43,019 nt of DNA from positions 1-43,019 of the forward strand of contig JACRCR010000159.1 in assembly GCA_016218925.1 (NCBI GenBank), written 5' to 3'. Positions 34,188 to 42,979 of this stretch are shown here, in pieces. Position 1 is the first letter of the stretch; every line of letters starts with the position of its first letter. Under the pieces are notes generated by a model. That model saw only the letters and a list, made by a program, of their open reading frames with translations. It was not told the origin of the DNA and searched no databases. Both the position numbers and the translations under genes were made by a program. Source of the DNA: Deltaproteobacteria bacterium (GTDB taxonomy: Bacteria > Desulfobacterota > Binatia > UBA1149 > CAITLU01).

Positions 34188-34730
34188 ATGACACCGGAGG
34201 TAGCCGCAGTCATCGAGGAGGCTTCTCGCCTCGAAGCGTTGGCGATGTCCATTTACACGCGTCTGGCCTCCACGTTCGGTGAAGACGCGGATCTCCAACG
34301 ATTCTGGATGTCGATGGCCCGTCACGAGGCGGGCCATGTCGGCGCGCTGGCGCTGATCCGCGTGCTGCTCGAGGAGTCGGCCGGCGATCTCAGTTTCGAG
34401 GTCGATGATCGAGCCGCGCGCGACGCGGCCTCCTCCATCCAGGCGCTTCACCGCGAGAGTCTTGCGCCAGTGTCGCTGGAACGTGCCTTCGCTATCGCGC
34501 TGGAACTGGAGAGTCTGGAACTCGAGGACCTGGTTCTGGACCTCATTCACGCCCTCTCCGATTCGGCCGCGCGGGCGCAGGCCGAGCAGATGCTCTTGCA
34601 TGACCTGAGCGATCTGTCGCTGATGATCGAAAAATATTGTCCTGGCGACGAGTTGCTGGCGCGCGCCGATGCGTTGGTCGAGAGCCGCATGGGGAAGGGT
34701 TCTCGCGGCGGCTACGTCCGGCGGACCTGA
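34188..34730 (+). CDS. Ferritin-like/rubrerythrin-type helical protein
   Basis: 180-residue helical protein. A four-helix-bundle pattern is suggested by EEASRLEALAMSIYTRLASTF, the E-x2-H motif in MARHEAGHVGAL (helix 2), and LELESLELEDLVLDLIHAL. The fourth helix has LLHDLSDL where a second E-x2-H would be expected, so the diiron site may be incomplete. No CxxC rubredoxin domain. Possible roles are iron or peroxide handling; substrate unproven. It begins 49 nt after dnaA and ends 6 nt before the glycosyltransferase gene. Confidence 0.65.
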   Translation: MTPEVAAVIEEASRLEALAMSIYTRLASTFGEDADLQRFWMSMARHEAGHVGALALIRVLLEESAGDLSFEVDDRAARDAASSIQALHRESLAPVSLERAFAIALELESLELEDLVLDLIHALSDSAARAQAEQMLLHDLSDLSLMIEKYCPGDELLARADALVESRMGKGSRGGYVRRT

Positions 34731-34736
34731 ACGCGC

Positions 34737-35765
34737 GTGCCCGTTGCGATTCCACGGGTTTCCGTCCTCATTCTGAACTGGAACGGCCGCGAGTTGCTGC
34801 GCGGGTGCTTACGTTCTCTTCGCGACCAGACCTTCAAAGACTTCGAGGTGTTAGTGGTGGACAACGGTTCCGCCGACGACAGCGCGGCGATGGTGCGCCG
34901 GGAGTTCCCCGAAGCGCGGCTGCTTGCGCTGCCGGTCAACACCGGCTTTTGCGGGGGCAACAACCGCGCCTACGCGCAGGCCCGGGCTGACCTCGTTCTG
35001 CTGCTCAACAACGATGCCGAGGTCCGCGCGGACTTTGTAGAAAAGATGATCACGGCCGCGGACCTCGACGCCGAATTCGGGATGTTCGCGGCGTGCATCC
35101 GGATGTACGATCGCCGTGAGATCTTCGATTCTACGGGGCTGCTGATCTATCCGGACGGGATCTGCCGTTCGCGCGGCTGGCTCGAGAAGGACGTTGGCCA
35201 ATACGACCGTGTCGATGAGGTCCTGGCGCCGAACGGATGTGCGGCCATGTATCGCCGGGCGATGCTCGACGATGTCGGATTCCTCGACGAGGCCTACTTC
35301 GCTTATCTCGAGGATCTCGATCTGGGCCTGAGAGGGCAACTCAGGGGCTGGCGCTGTCGCTACGTTCCCGACGCCGTGGTCTACCACAAGAAGTCGATGA
35401 CCACCGGGTATCATTCGGCACTCAAGGCCTACCTGGTCGAGCGTAATCGCATCTGGAACGCCGTGCGTCTGCTGCCGCTGCGGCTGTTGCTGCTCAGTCC
35501 GTTGTGGACGGTGGCGCGCTATCTCGCCCAGGGTTTTGCCGCCGCGTCCGGGCGTGGAATGTCGGGGCGGTTCAGCCGCGATTACTCGCGCAGGCAGTTG
35601 CTTGGCATTCTGCTGCGCGCCTACGCAGCAGCGCTCCTTCGTCTGCCCGAGGTGTGGCGTGAGCGCCGATGGATTCAGTCCCGTAGAAAGCTCGGCGCAC
35701 TGGCCGTTTATGAGCTGCTACGAAAGCATCGCTTGCCGTTGCTGGAACTCGCTTTCAAGGACTGA
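34737..35765 (+). CDS. Family 2 glycosyltransferase
   Basis: 342-residue GT-A fold enzyme resembling rhamnosyltransferases of the WbbL type. VSVLILNWNGRELLRGCLRSL is the N-terminal nucleotide-sugar strand; EVLVVDNGSADDSA, NTGFCGGNNRAY, LVLLLNNDAEV (DxD-equivalent) and ANGCAAMYRRAML with FLDEAYFAYLEDLDLGLRGQ are standard GT2 elements. The C-terminal third (RLLPLRLLLLSPLWTVARYL and a Tyr/Arg-rich helix) is likely membrane-associated. Probably adds a sugar to a surface polysaccharide or lipid carrier. GTG start. Confidence 0.92.
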   Translation: MPVAIPRVSVLILNWNGRELLRGCLRSLRDQTFKDFEVLVVDNGSADDSAAMVRREFPEARLLALPVNTGFCGGNNRAYAQARADLVLLLNNDAEVRADFVEKMITAADLDAEFGMFAACIRMYDRREIFDSTGLLIYPDGICRSRGWLEKDVGQYDRVDEVLAPNGCAAMYRRAMLDDVGFLDEAYFAYLEDLDLGLRGQLRGWRCRYVPDAVVYHKKSMTTGYHSALKAYLVERNRIWNAVRLLPLRLLLLSPLWTVARYLAQGFAAASGRGMSGRFSRDYSRRQLLGILLRAYAAALLRLPEVWRERRWIQSRRKLGALAVYELLRKHRLPLLELAFKD

Positions 35766-35876
35766 GCGCGGGGAGTCGCGAGCGTCGTGACGATCTGGCC
35801 CGGCCGAGCGGCAGCGGTTCCTCGAAGCGGGCGCGTAGTGTACAAGCCGCTGGAACCTTTCATGAAGGAGTGTGCC

Positions 35877-37292
35877 GTGGACGCGTTTCTTTCAGGTCTG
35901 GAGGTAGCCGCAGCGATCCGTAGCGGCGAGCTCGATCCCGTAGAGGTGGTCGACGCGAGCTTGTCGCGCATCGATTCGCTCAACCCGGCACTCAACGCGG
36001 TGGTCTGGCGCTGTGACGAGCAGGCGCGGGGCGCCGCCCGCCGCGCTCGCGAGGCCGTAGCCCGAAAGCAGCCTCTGGGCCCGCTGCATGGCGTGCCGAT
36101 CCCTATCAAGGACCTGACCGACGTCGAAGGTTGGCAGACCACCTTCGGCTCTCGCGGTGCGGTCGGACGGGTGGCCCCAACTACCGCGCATGTGGCCCAA
36201 GCCCTGCGCGATGCTGGTGCGATCCTGCTGTGCCGCACCAATACGCCCGAGTTCGGGACCGTCTGCGTTACCGAGAACGAACTTTACGGTGCGACCCGTA
36301 ACCCGTGGAATACAGAGCATTCTACCGGCGGGTCCAGCGGTGGCGCTGCGGCCGCCGTAGCGTCGGGAATGGTACCCATCGCGCACGCCAACGACGGTGG
36401 TGGGTCGATTCGGATCCCGGCTTCGTGCTGCGGCCTGGTGGGCCTCAAGCCCAGCAGGGGGCGCGTGCCGATGGGCCCGCTGGTCGCGGACGTGATGCAT
36501 GGCGGCTGCGTCGAAGGCGCGGTAACCCGAACGGTGGCGGATACCGCTGCCGTGCTCGATGCCATTGCGCTGTTCGACCAGGGGGCGTGGTACAACGCGC
36601 CGGCCTCGCAGCGACCGTTCCTGCACGAAGTCGGCGCTGCGCCGGGGCGGCTGCGCATCGCGTTCAGTTGTGTCGCCCCGACCGGCGCGCCGGTGTCGGC
36701 CGAGTGTGTCACGGCGGTTGACAAGACCGCCGCGCTCCTGGCGGGACTCGGGCACGACGTCTTCGAGGGCGCGCCGCAATGGCCGGAGGCATCCGACGTC
36801 CTGCCTTCGTTCCTGGTCGTGTGGAATACCGGCTCGGCCTACTGGGACGTTCGAGACTGGTCGAAGATCGAGCCCCTGAATGCTGCGCTGCGAGAGCAGG
36901 CGCGTGCCACGGACAGTTTGAGCTACGTGCAGGGACTCTTGCATCTGCAGATTCTGAGCCGCCGCCTGGTAGCCAGTTGGGGCAGGGATTTCGATCTGTT
37001 GCTGACGCCAACGCTTGCCACCGAACCGCCGCGGATCGGCGAATTGTGGGATGGCATGGAAGCCGACCCGACGATGCCGATGCAGCGGGCCGGCGCGATG
37101 TGTCCGTTCACGCCGCTGTTCAACGTCAGCGGTCAGCCGGCGATCTCGTTGCCGATGCACTGGAGCGCCGCCGGATTGCCGGTGGGCGTGCAACTGGTCG
37201 GCAAGCCCTGGGGCGAAGCCGAACTGCTGCGCGTCGCCGCGCAACTCGAGCAGGCAGCGCCGTGGTCCGGCCGAAGGCCGGCGGTATGTTGA
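35877..37292 (+). CDS. Amidase signature family amidase
   Basis: 471-residue amidase with the Ser-cisSer-Lys machinery. The Lys is in [15 protein letters not shown]; the Gly/Ser-rich core is [20 protein letters not shown] with the nucleophilic Ser in [25 protein letters not shown] follows. The N-terminal [16 protein letters not shown] is family-typical. GTG 35877 is chosen, with AAGGAG at 35865-35870 six nt upstream; upstream ATG 35862 is less likely. GatA is unlikely because gatB/gatC are absent, so an aryl- or alkyl-amidase is favoured. The last codons (GRRPAVC) lie inside a 26-bp tandem repeat that supplies the stop. Confidence 0.9.
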   Translation: MDAFLSGLEVAAAIRSGELDPVEVVDASLSRIDSLNPALNAVVWRCDEQARGAARRAREAVARKQPLGPLHGVPIPIKDLTDVEGWQTTFGSRGAVGRVAPTTAHVAQALRDAGAILLCRTNTPEFGTVCVTENELYGATRNPWNTEHSTGGSSGGAAAAVASGMVPIAHANDGGGSIRIPASCCGLVGLKPSRGRVPMGPLVADVMHGGCVEGAVTRTVADTAAVLDAIALFDQGAWYNAPASQRPFLHEVGAAPGRLRIAFSCVAPTGAPVSAECVTAVDKTAALLAGLGHDVFEGAPQWPEASDVLPSFLVVWNTGSAYWDVRDWSKIEPLNAALREQARATDSLSYVQGLLHLQILSRRLVASWGRDFDLLLTPTLATEPPRIGELWDGMEADPTMPMQRAGAMCPFTPLFNVSGQPAISLPMHWSAAGLPVGVQLVGKPWGEAELLRVAAQLEQAAPWSGRRPAVC

Positions 37293-37346
37293 ACGGCCGA
37301 AGGCCGGCGGTATGTTGAACTGCCGCAGGCCGGTGCGGTGTTGAAC
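37269..37346. repeat. Three tandem copies of a 26-bp repeat at the amidase 3' end
   Basis: Units at 37269-37294, 37295-37320 and 37321-37346. Copies 1 and 2 are identical, beginning GGCCGAAGGCCGGCGG and ending TATGTTGAAC; copy 3 differs at a few bases. Each unit contains the small palindrome GGCCgaaGGCC and a TGA. Copy 1 encodes the last residues and stop of the amidase. Confidence 0.9.
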
Positions 37347-37418
37347 GACCTCACGCCCGTGGTTTGTTACCGCATCGGTTGCCGGTCCGAAGGGCTTTCG
37401 ATAGGTAGTTTGTCTCGA

Positions 37419-37492
37419 GCCCCCGTAGCTCAGGTGGATAGAGCACAGGATTCCTAATCCTGGGGCCGCTGGTTCGAGTCCAGCCGGGGGCA
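37419..37492 (+). tRNA. tRNA-Arg (anticodon CCT)
   Basis: Cloverleaf of 74 nt: acceptor GCCCCCG/CGGGGGC, D arm GCTC/GAGC, anticodon stem CAGGA/TCCTG with loop TTCCTAA (anticodon CCT), T arm GCTGG/CCAGC with loop TTCGAGT. Discriminator A is followed by TTT, so CCA is not encoded, unlike the other two tRNAs here. Reads AGG. Confidence 0.95.
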
Positions 37493-37501
37493 TTTCGACT
37501 G

Positions 37502-37537
37502 CGCGCAGCCGCAGCTTTGAAATTCGGCGGCTGCGCG
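37502..37537 (+). terminator. Hairpin after tRNA-Arg
   Basis: CGCGCAGCCGC (37502-37512), 14-nt loop, GCGGCTGCGCG (37527-37537). Perfect 11-bp stem starting 10 nt after the tRNA; no T-run. Likely transcript end or processing stem. Confidence 0.5.
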
Positions 37538-37587
37538 GCTACGTTGCCGACCATCATCGAGTTTCCCAGTCTGCTTCGAAGAGGATC

Positions 37588-39042
37588 GTGGTACACGTGC
37601 GAAAACTGACACTTCGTCTTCCGACCTTGCTTCCTTCCTTCATATTTATCGCGGCACTGGCGGTGGCCGGAGCGCTGGCGGCGGGAGGCTGCGGTTCCGG
37701 GGGCAGTCAGGACAACCCGCCGCTTCCAGACGTCGTCATCCGCGCGGTCGCCCAGTTTCTCGACGTTGGACAGCGTTACCAACTCGATGGCAGCGACTCG
37801 ACCGACCCCAACGGTGACTCGTCGAAGCTGACGTACCGATGGCGACTGATTTCAGGCGGCCCCGACACGAAGTTCGACGACCACTGCAAGGACGACTTCG
37901 AGCAGATCTGCTTCACCAACAGCGACGATCCGTGCAGCGACGATGCCGAGTCGTTCTGCCACGACAACGCCGACTGCGGCGAGTTCGGAGTCTGTCAGAC
38001 CAACAAGGGAACCACTTCTCCGGACTGCACCACCGGGATCTGCAACATCGGCCTCGGCGCTGAGAACGCGCAGGCGACCATGCTCGCCAACGTGGCCGGA
38101 CCGTTCACCGTGCGGCTCACGGCGGTGGGCGCGAGCTCGAACGGGACCGGGACGATGATTCTCGACACCTATCCATCTCTCTACGTCGTCGGTTCGCTCT
38201 TCGAATTCGGCGGCACGCAGGGTGGGGCGGTCGGCGAGGTCGCTGACGCCGCCGAGTTCGCCGCCGGTGCCGTGAAGGGGGCTGCGGATCCGGTCAATGG
38301 AAACCTCGTGGTCATCGATGCGGCGATCGGCGCGCTGCGCGTGTTCGACGTTCACACTGGAGCCATCCTCGGCAGCTTCGGCGAGAGTGATCGATTCGTG
38401 ACCGATCCTACCGCGCTGGCGTTTCGCGCGGACAACAGTCGCCTCTACGTCGCCCAGAGCGACGGAGACGTGCTGATCTTCGACGCCGCTACCGGACTGT
38501 TGATCTCGACTTTCGGCAATGTCGGCGCGAACCCGACTGCACTGGCGTTCGCTGCCGAGAGCGGCGATCTGCTGGTGGTCAACGGTGCAGCCGGAAGCGG
38601 TGTCAGAGTCTTCGGCGCGGACGGTTCCGGCAAGGGCGTGCTCGGGGAAACCGCGAGCGAGGTTGCGGAACCGATCGATGTCGATTTGCTCGGCGATCCG
38701 GCCACGGCGCTTCTGGTCGCCGACGCCACCGGAGGTGTGGTGAAGTGCGGCATCGACGGCAACGACTGCGGGCCTTTCGGGAACGTCGGCGACATGCTGG
38801 TCGACGGCAGCCCGAGCGCGCTTGCGGTCAATCCTTCGTCTGCCGATACCGACAACGAGGTGCTGATCGCCGACCCGGTCGGCAAACGCGTGATAGCGTG
38901 CGACGCGAGCGGTGAGAACTGCGAGACCTTCGGCGACACCGCGGATCTCGAATCGGACTACAACGACGTGTTCTTCGCGCCGTCGGCGGCTCCGACCACC
39001 ACGACCACGCTGCCGGAAGCCACTACGACCACGCTGCCGTAG
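37588..39042 (+). CDS. Lipoprotein with interrupted PKD-like domain, propeller-like repeats and Thr-rich tail
   Basis: 484 residues. The lipobox LAAGGC places the lipidated Cys at 35. A PKD-like Ig domain starts YQLDGSDSTDPNGD (about residues 70-185) but is split at about 100-152 by a Cys-rich insert that includes FCHDNADC; the domain resumes with VAGPFTVRLTAVG. Residues about 195-465 form repeats of the NHL/YVTN propeller kind (NLVVIDAAIGALRVFDVHTG; SRLYVAQSDGDVLIFDAATG). The C terminus is Thr/Pro-rich, TTTTTLPEATTTTLP. GTG 37588 is used; GTG 37597 is equally possible. An outer-membrane or periplasmic binding role is likely; no enzyme motif seen. Confidence 0.75.
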   Translation: MVHVRKLTLRLPTLLPSFIFIAALAVAGALAAGGCGSGGSQDNPPLPDVVIRAVAQFLDVGQRYQLDGSDSTDPNGDSSKLTYRWRLISGGPDTKFDDHCKDDFEQICFTNSDDPCSDDAESFCHDNADCGEFGVCQTNKGTTSPDCTTGICNIGLGAENAQATMLANVAGPFTVRLTAVGASSNGTGTMILDTYPSLYVVGSLFEFGGTQGGAVGEVADAAEFAAGAVKGAADPVNGNLVVIDAAIGALRVFDVHTGAILGSFGESDRFVTDPTALAFRADNSRLYVAQSDGDVLIFDAATGLLISTFGNVGANPTALAFAAESGDLLVVNGAAGSGVRVFGADGSGKGVLGETASEVAEPIDVDLLGDPATALLVADATGGVVKCGIDGNDCGPFGNVGDMLVDGSPSALAVNPSSADTDNEVLIADPVGKRVIACDASGENCETFGDTADLESDYNDVFFAPSAAPTTTTTLPEATTTTLP

Positions 39043-39111
39043 CCTGGCTGCACAGAGATAGGCGGCGCATTTTCCGAGGGGATGTCGCCGGCCGCGACAA
39101 CGGGAGAGGGC

Positions 39112-40266
39112 ATGAGGGATCGGACGTTCTTCGAAAGGCAAGAACGCGAATCCCTGGCGGGGTACGCGATGCTCTCCTGTCAAAGCAGGGGGCGTCAGCA
39201 TCCCGAATCAGAACACGTCTTTCGCCTGGTGTTCCAGCGCGATCGAGATCGCATCATCCACTCGAGCGCGTTCCGACGCCTCGAGTACAAGACCCAGGTC
39301 TTCGTCAACCACGAGGGCGACTACTACCGGACCCGCCTCACGCACACGATGGAGACGGCGCAGATCACGCGCACGGCGGCTCGTATCCTCGGGCTCAACC
39401 AGGATCTGGCCGAAGCCGTCGCGCTTGCTCACGACCTCGGGCACACGCCGTTCGGGCACGCCGGGGAGCACGTGCTGGCCGATCTGATGAAGGATCACGG
39501 CGGGTTCGAGCACAACGGCCAGAGTCTTCGCATCGTAGAACTGCTCGAGCAGCGCTATCCGGATTTCCCGGGTCTCAATCTGAGCTATGAGGTACGTGAA
39601 GGCATCGTCAAGCATTCTGGCCGTCTGGACCGCCCGCGCGTGGCCGATTTCGACGCCGCGAGCGCGCCGCCGCTGGAAGCGCAGATCGTCGATTGGTGCG
39701 ACGAGGTCGCCTACAACGGTCACGACATCGACGACGGGATTCAGTCGGGCCTGATCACGATCGAGGACCTGGAGGGTGTGTCGCTGTGGGACGAGACTTT
39801 CGCCGCGGTGGTGCAGTCCAGGCCCGGGGCCGGCTTCTCCGTTCATCGCTACCAGGCGGTGCGGCTGCTGATCGACCGTCTGGTTCGCGACCTCATCGAG
39901 GCCATCGAGGGTCGCATCGCCGGGCTCGGAATCGAGACGCTGCAAGACGTCCGCCGGGCATTGCCGCGCATCGCGGGTCCCAGCGCGGCGATGGAGCCCA
40001 GGCTGCTCGAGCTCAAGGCCAGGCTGATGGACAAGCTCTACCAGCACCACCGCGTGCGGCGCATGGCCGCGAAGGCCGGCCGTGTCATGCGTTCGTTGTT
40101 CGAGGTCTACATCGACGACCCCCAGCAGATGCCGCCGCACATCGTCGCACGCATCGCAGAAGGCGTTGCCGTAGCCCGCGTGGTGGCGGATTACATCGCC
40201 GGGATGACCGATCGCTTCGCGTTCGAGGAATACGCCAAGCTCTTCGATCCGAACGAGAGAGTGTGA
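39112..40266 (+). CDS. Deoxyguanosinetriphosphate triphosphohydrolase-like protein (HD hydrolase)
   Basis: 384-residue HD-domain dNTPase. SRGRQHPESEHVFRLVFQRDRDRIIHSSAFRRLEYKTQVF is split across the family signature; metal ligands are in RLTHTMETAQI and AHDLGHTPFGHAGE, and EVAYNGHDIDDGI carries the distal Asp. It hydrolyses dNTPs (dGTP in the E. coli enzyme) to nucleoside and triphosphate. ATG 39112 has GGAG 5 nt upstream and is favoured over ATG 39082. The GTPase specificity is not proven; this is the shorter, Dgt-like bacterial class. Confidence 0.92.
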   Translation: MRDRTFFERQERESLAGYAMLSCQSRGRQHPESEHVFRLVFQRDRDRIIHSSAFRRLEYKTQVFVNHEGDYYRTRLTHTMETAQITRTAARILGLNQDLAEAVALAHDLGHTPFGHAGEHVLADLMKDHGGFEHNGQSLRIVELLEQRYPDFPGLNLSYEVREGIVKHSGRLDRPRVADFDAASAPPLEAQIVDWCDEVAYNGHDIDDGIQSGLITIEDLEGVSLWDETFAAVVQSRPGAGFSVHRYQAVRLLIDRLVRDLIEAIEGRIAGLGIETLQDVRRALPRIAGPSAAMEPRLLELKARLMDKLYQHHRVRRMAAKAGRVMRSLFEVYIDDPQQMPPHIVARIAEGVAVARVVADYIAGMTDRFAFEEYAKLFDPNERV

Positions 40267-40627
40267 GCGAGCGGCACGGTTCCCGGCCTCCGCGCTGCGC
40301 CGGCTTCGGCAAGAGGGGGGCGCCTTGGGCGCGTTTGCGCGCCTGGAAAGCCGACCCGGACGCCGGTTGACATAATACATCTTATCGGACGTTGACTGCG
40401 GGGCTCACGGGCACGACCGGGACTGGCACCGCGGGCCGAGCCTTCGCGCCGTCTTCTGAACGCTTCTGACTTGACCCTGGGGTGACGGTGGCACTATGGT
40501 CCGCCCCCTGGCGTTTCGAGACACAACCGATGTTTACCCCCGGGGGCCGTGCGCGCCGCGATAGCGACCGTAGCGACCGGGATGAAACGGACAGACCAAG
40601 CCTCGGATCATAAGGAGTTCAAGACGA
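40267..40627. other. Intergenic region before the PhoD gene
   Basis: 361 bp with no credible gene. It has an AT-rich island TTGACATAATACATCTTATC (40367-40386) that is striking in this GC-rich context, and a second TTGAC at 40392 that repeats it 25 bp on. A better-placed promoter candidate is annotated separately at 40471-40500. Confidence 0.5.
40471..40500 (+). promoter_or_regulatory. Possible sigma-70 type promoter of the PhoD gene
   Basis: TTGACC (40471-40476), 18-nt spacer, TATGGT (40495-40500). Five of six and four of six consensus bases. It gives a leader of about 120 nt before ATG 40628, which has AAGGAG at 40614-40619. Confidence 0.4.
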
Positions 40628-42979
40628 ATGCATGCTCTTCGCGTTTTTCCGTCATTTACCCGTCGCGCGCTGATTCTGGCCGCGGCCGCTATCGGGCTTT
40701 CGGGCCTCTTACTGACGGCCGGCGCCGCGAGCGCTGGCTCAACCCCTGAGCAAACCTGCCAGGACACCGCCGCCAACGCGGGCCTCAAGTACTTCGCGGA
40801 TGCACTCAAGGCGCTTTCGGCGTGCGAGAGCGGCCGCGCCGACGGGAGCATTCCCGAACTGACCAACTGCCGGCCCTCGGTCGGTGCCGTCGGTGACGCC
40901 GATACCGTCACCGCTCTGTCGACCGCGCGCACCAAGCTCGACACCCTGATCACCAAGAAGTGCGGGACCGCCAGCGTAGCCGCAATGACGTTCGGCAAGC
41001 CCTGCGAATCGGTCGCGAACGCGGCCGCGCTGGTGGCTTGCATCGCGGACGACGCCCACGGCCTCAATGCCGAGAACCTGGTGGAGACGATTTTCGACAG
41101 CATGGGTGCGGTCGCCTCGGCGGGCGGCCGGAGCTGCCAGATCGCGGCCGCAAGCGCCGGGGGAAAACTCGCGCAGACTCGCGCGAAGACCCGCCGCAAG
41201 TGCGCGAAGTCAGTGAACGTGGGCAAGACCGAGGGGCCCTGCCCGGATGCCAAGGGCGAAGTGAAGCTCGACAAGGCGGTGGCAAAGTTCGCCGACAGCG
41301 TGAAGAAATCGTGCAGCGATGTCGCAGCCGGCGATCTCACTCTCGGATTCCCTTGTGACCTGTACGAAGTGTCGACCTTCGACCGCAAGGCCAACAACGG
41401 GAACAAAATATCGCTCAGCAGTCGCCTCGAGCGTTGTCTGGCCGCGGCCTCGGCCGGTGCCGGCGACCTCGGTTCCGAGACCGCCAGCCCGCTTCCCGAG
41501 GCGGGGCCGTTCTCATTCGGCGTCGCTGCCGGAGACGAAACCGACGTCGCGTTCATCGCCTGGACCCGCACCACGAATGCGGTAGATCCGGTAACCCTCG
41601 AGGTCGCCACTGACGACGCATTCGCGACCATCGTCAGCACCCAGGCGCTGGCCGCCGACGCGGCCGCCGACAACACGGTACACGGCGAAGTCACCGGGCT
41701 CACCGCGTCGACCCAGTACTACTACCGCTTCACGCAGGCCGGCAGCGCCAGCCGCGTGGGTCGCGTCAAGACCGCTCCGGTCGCGAGCTCGACGGCGCCG
41801 TTCACGTTCGCCTTCACCGGCGACGCGAACGCGTACTTCAGGCCCTTCGCGCCGCTCGAGCAGATCACGAAGGTGAACCCCGACGTGTGGCTGTTCATCG
41901 GCGATACGATCTACGGCGACGATGACCGCAGCGGCAGCGGCGTAGCCTCGGTTCGCAGCGACTACCACAACAAGTACCGCGAGAACCGCGCCGACCGCGC
42001 CTCGCGCGATACCATGGCGGCGATCGGCATGTACACCATCTGGGACGACCACGAGGTCACCAACGACTTCTGGGGAACCGACCCGGCGATCCAGACCCAG
42101 ATGACCGCAGGCAGTCAGGGATTCCGCGATTACATGCCGATTCGGGTGGACGGCGGCGATCCCATGCGGCTGTATCGCAGCTTCAAGTGGGGAAATGTCG
42201 CCGAGTTCTTCCTGGTCGACGCTCGCCAGTACCGCAGCGCGCAGGCTGACGTCACCGAAACGGCCTGTGTGAATGGCAAGTGCAGCGTGAGCGAGGCCGA
42301 TTGCGTCGAGCAGCCTGACTGCGACGCTTCGGGGCTCGGGCAAACCTGCCACAAGGGCACCTGCAGCGTCACCGGCGACATCTGCAGCGTGCAGCTCGAT
42401 TGTGACGTGATTCAACTCGGTCAGACCTGCGACCAGAACCAGGGCATGACTTCGCCGAACGCTACCTGTCAGGCCGAGATCGACAATCCGGCGCGTACCT
42501 ACCTTGGTGCGGCGCAGTTGGCGTGGCTCGAAAGCGGACTGCAGAACTCCACGGCGACGTTCAAGTTCGTGATGAATGGCCCCCTCATTTCCGCTCTCGG
42601 ATTCGTACCGTACGATCGCTGGGAGGGATATTCTGTCGAGCGCCAGGGTTTCCTCGATTTCATCACCACCAACTCGATCAAGAACGTGATCTTCCTGTCG
42701 ACCGATATCCACGCCGCGATCATCAACGACGACGTGGATGGTAGCGGAGTCAAGGAACTGGTCTCGGGAGCGATCGGCATGGACCCGATCGTGCGCGAGT
42801 TGCCGGCCGACCTCACCGGGCTGGTGGGCTCGCTGCCGCTGATCTTCCCGACGGTCTCGTACTTCGATCTCGACCGCTTCAATGTCGCGACGGCGACGGT
42901 TTCGCAGACCGAGCTCGAGATGACCTGGGTCGACAACAGCGGCCAGGTTCTGAAGACACTCACGGTCGCTGCTGAATAG
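40628..42979 (+). CDS. Exported PhoD-type alkaline phosphatase with duplicated six-Cys N-terminal domain and Cys-rich insert
   Basis: 783 residues with signal peptide (cut near ASA-GST, about residue 37). Residues 44-138 and 170-270 are tandem copies of a helical six-Cys domain: Cys at 44, 66, 81, 112, 126, 138 and at 170, 192, 205, 229, 243, 270; both start CQ..AA.AG.K. Next is a PhoD N-terminal fibronectin-like domain (about 290-385; FGVAAGDETDVAFIAWTRT), then the phosphatase core: FTGDANAY, NPDVWLFIGDTIYGDD, TIWDDHEVTNDFWG, FFLVDARQYRS and FLSTDIHAA. A Cys-rich insert (about 547-614) interrupts the core after VDARQYR. Metal-ligand motifs are complete, so phosphodiester/monoester hydrolysis outside the cytoplasm is likely. 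No Pho box identified. Confidence 0.87.
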   Translation: MHALRVFPSFTRRALILAAAAIGLSGLLLTAGAASAGSTPEQTCQDTAANAGLKYFADALKALSACESGRADGSIPELTNCRPSVGAVGDADTVTALSTARTKLDTLITKKCGTASVAAMTFGKPCESVANAAALVACIADDAHGLNAENLVETIFDSMGAVASAGGRSCQIAAASAGGKLAQTRAKTRRKCAKSVNVGKTEGPCPDAKGEVKLDKAVAKFADSVKKSCSDVAAGDLTLGFPCDLYEVSTFDRKANNGNKISLSSRLERCLAAASAGAGDLGSETASPLPEAGPFSFGVAAGDETDVAFIAWTRTTNAVDPVTLEVATDDAFATIVSTQALAADAAADNTVHGEVTGLTASTQYYYRFTQAGSASRVGRVKTAPVASSTAPFTFAFTGDANAYFRPFAPLEQITKVNPDVWLFIGDTIYGDDDRSGSGVASVRSDYHNKYRENRADRASRDTMAAIGMYTIWDDHEVTNDFWGTDPAIQTQMTAGSQGFRDYMPIRVDGGDPMRLYRSFKWGNVAEFFLVDARQYRSAQADVTETACVNGKCSVSEADCVEQPDCDASGLGQTCHKGTCSVTGDICSVQLDCDVIQLGQTCDQNQGMTSPNATCQAEIDNPARTYLGAAQLAWLESGLQNSTATFKFVMNGPLISALGFVPYDRWEGYSVERQGFLDFITTNSIKNVIFLSTDIHAAIINDDVDGSGVKELVSGAIGMDPIVRELPADLTGLVGSLPLIFPTVSYFDLDRFNVATATVSQTELEMTWVDNSGQVLKTLTVAAE

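Noticed and set aside
35877..37292. GatA of the Glu-tRNA(Gln) amidotransferase
   Set aside because: The Ser-cisSer-Lys core is common to all amidase signature enzymes; gatB and gatC are absent nearby and the C-terminal half does not look GatA-like.
37269..37346. CRISPR array
   Set aside because: The three repeats are directly adjacent with no spacers, so this is a simple tandem repeat.
35892..37493. 533-codon - strand frame starting MPPAGLEPAAPGLG
   Set aside because: The N terminus is the antisense translation of tRNA-Arg, a familiar annotation artefact, and the rest is antisense to the amidase.
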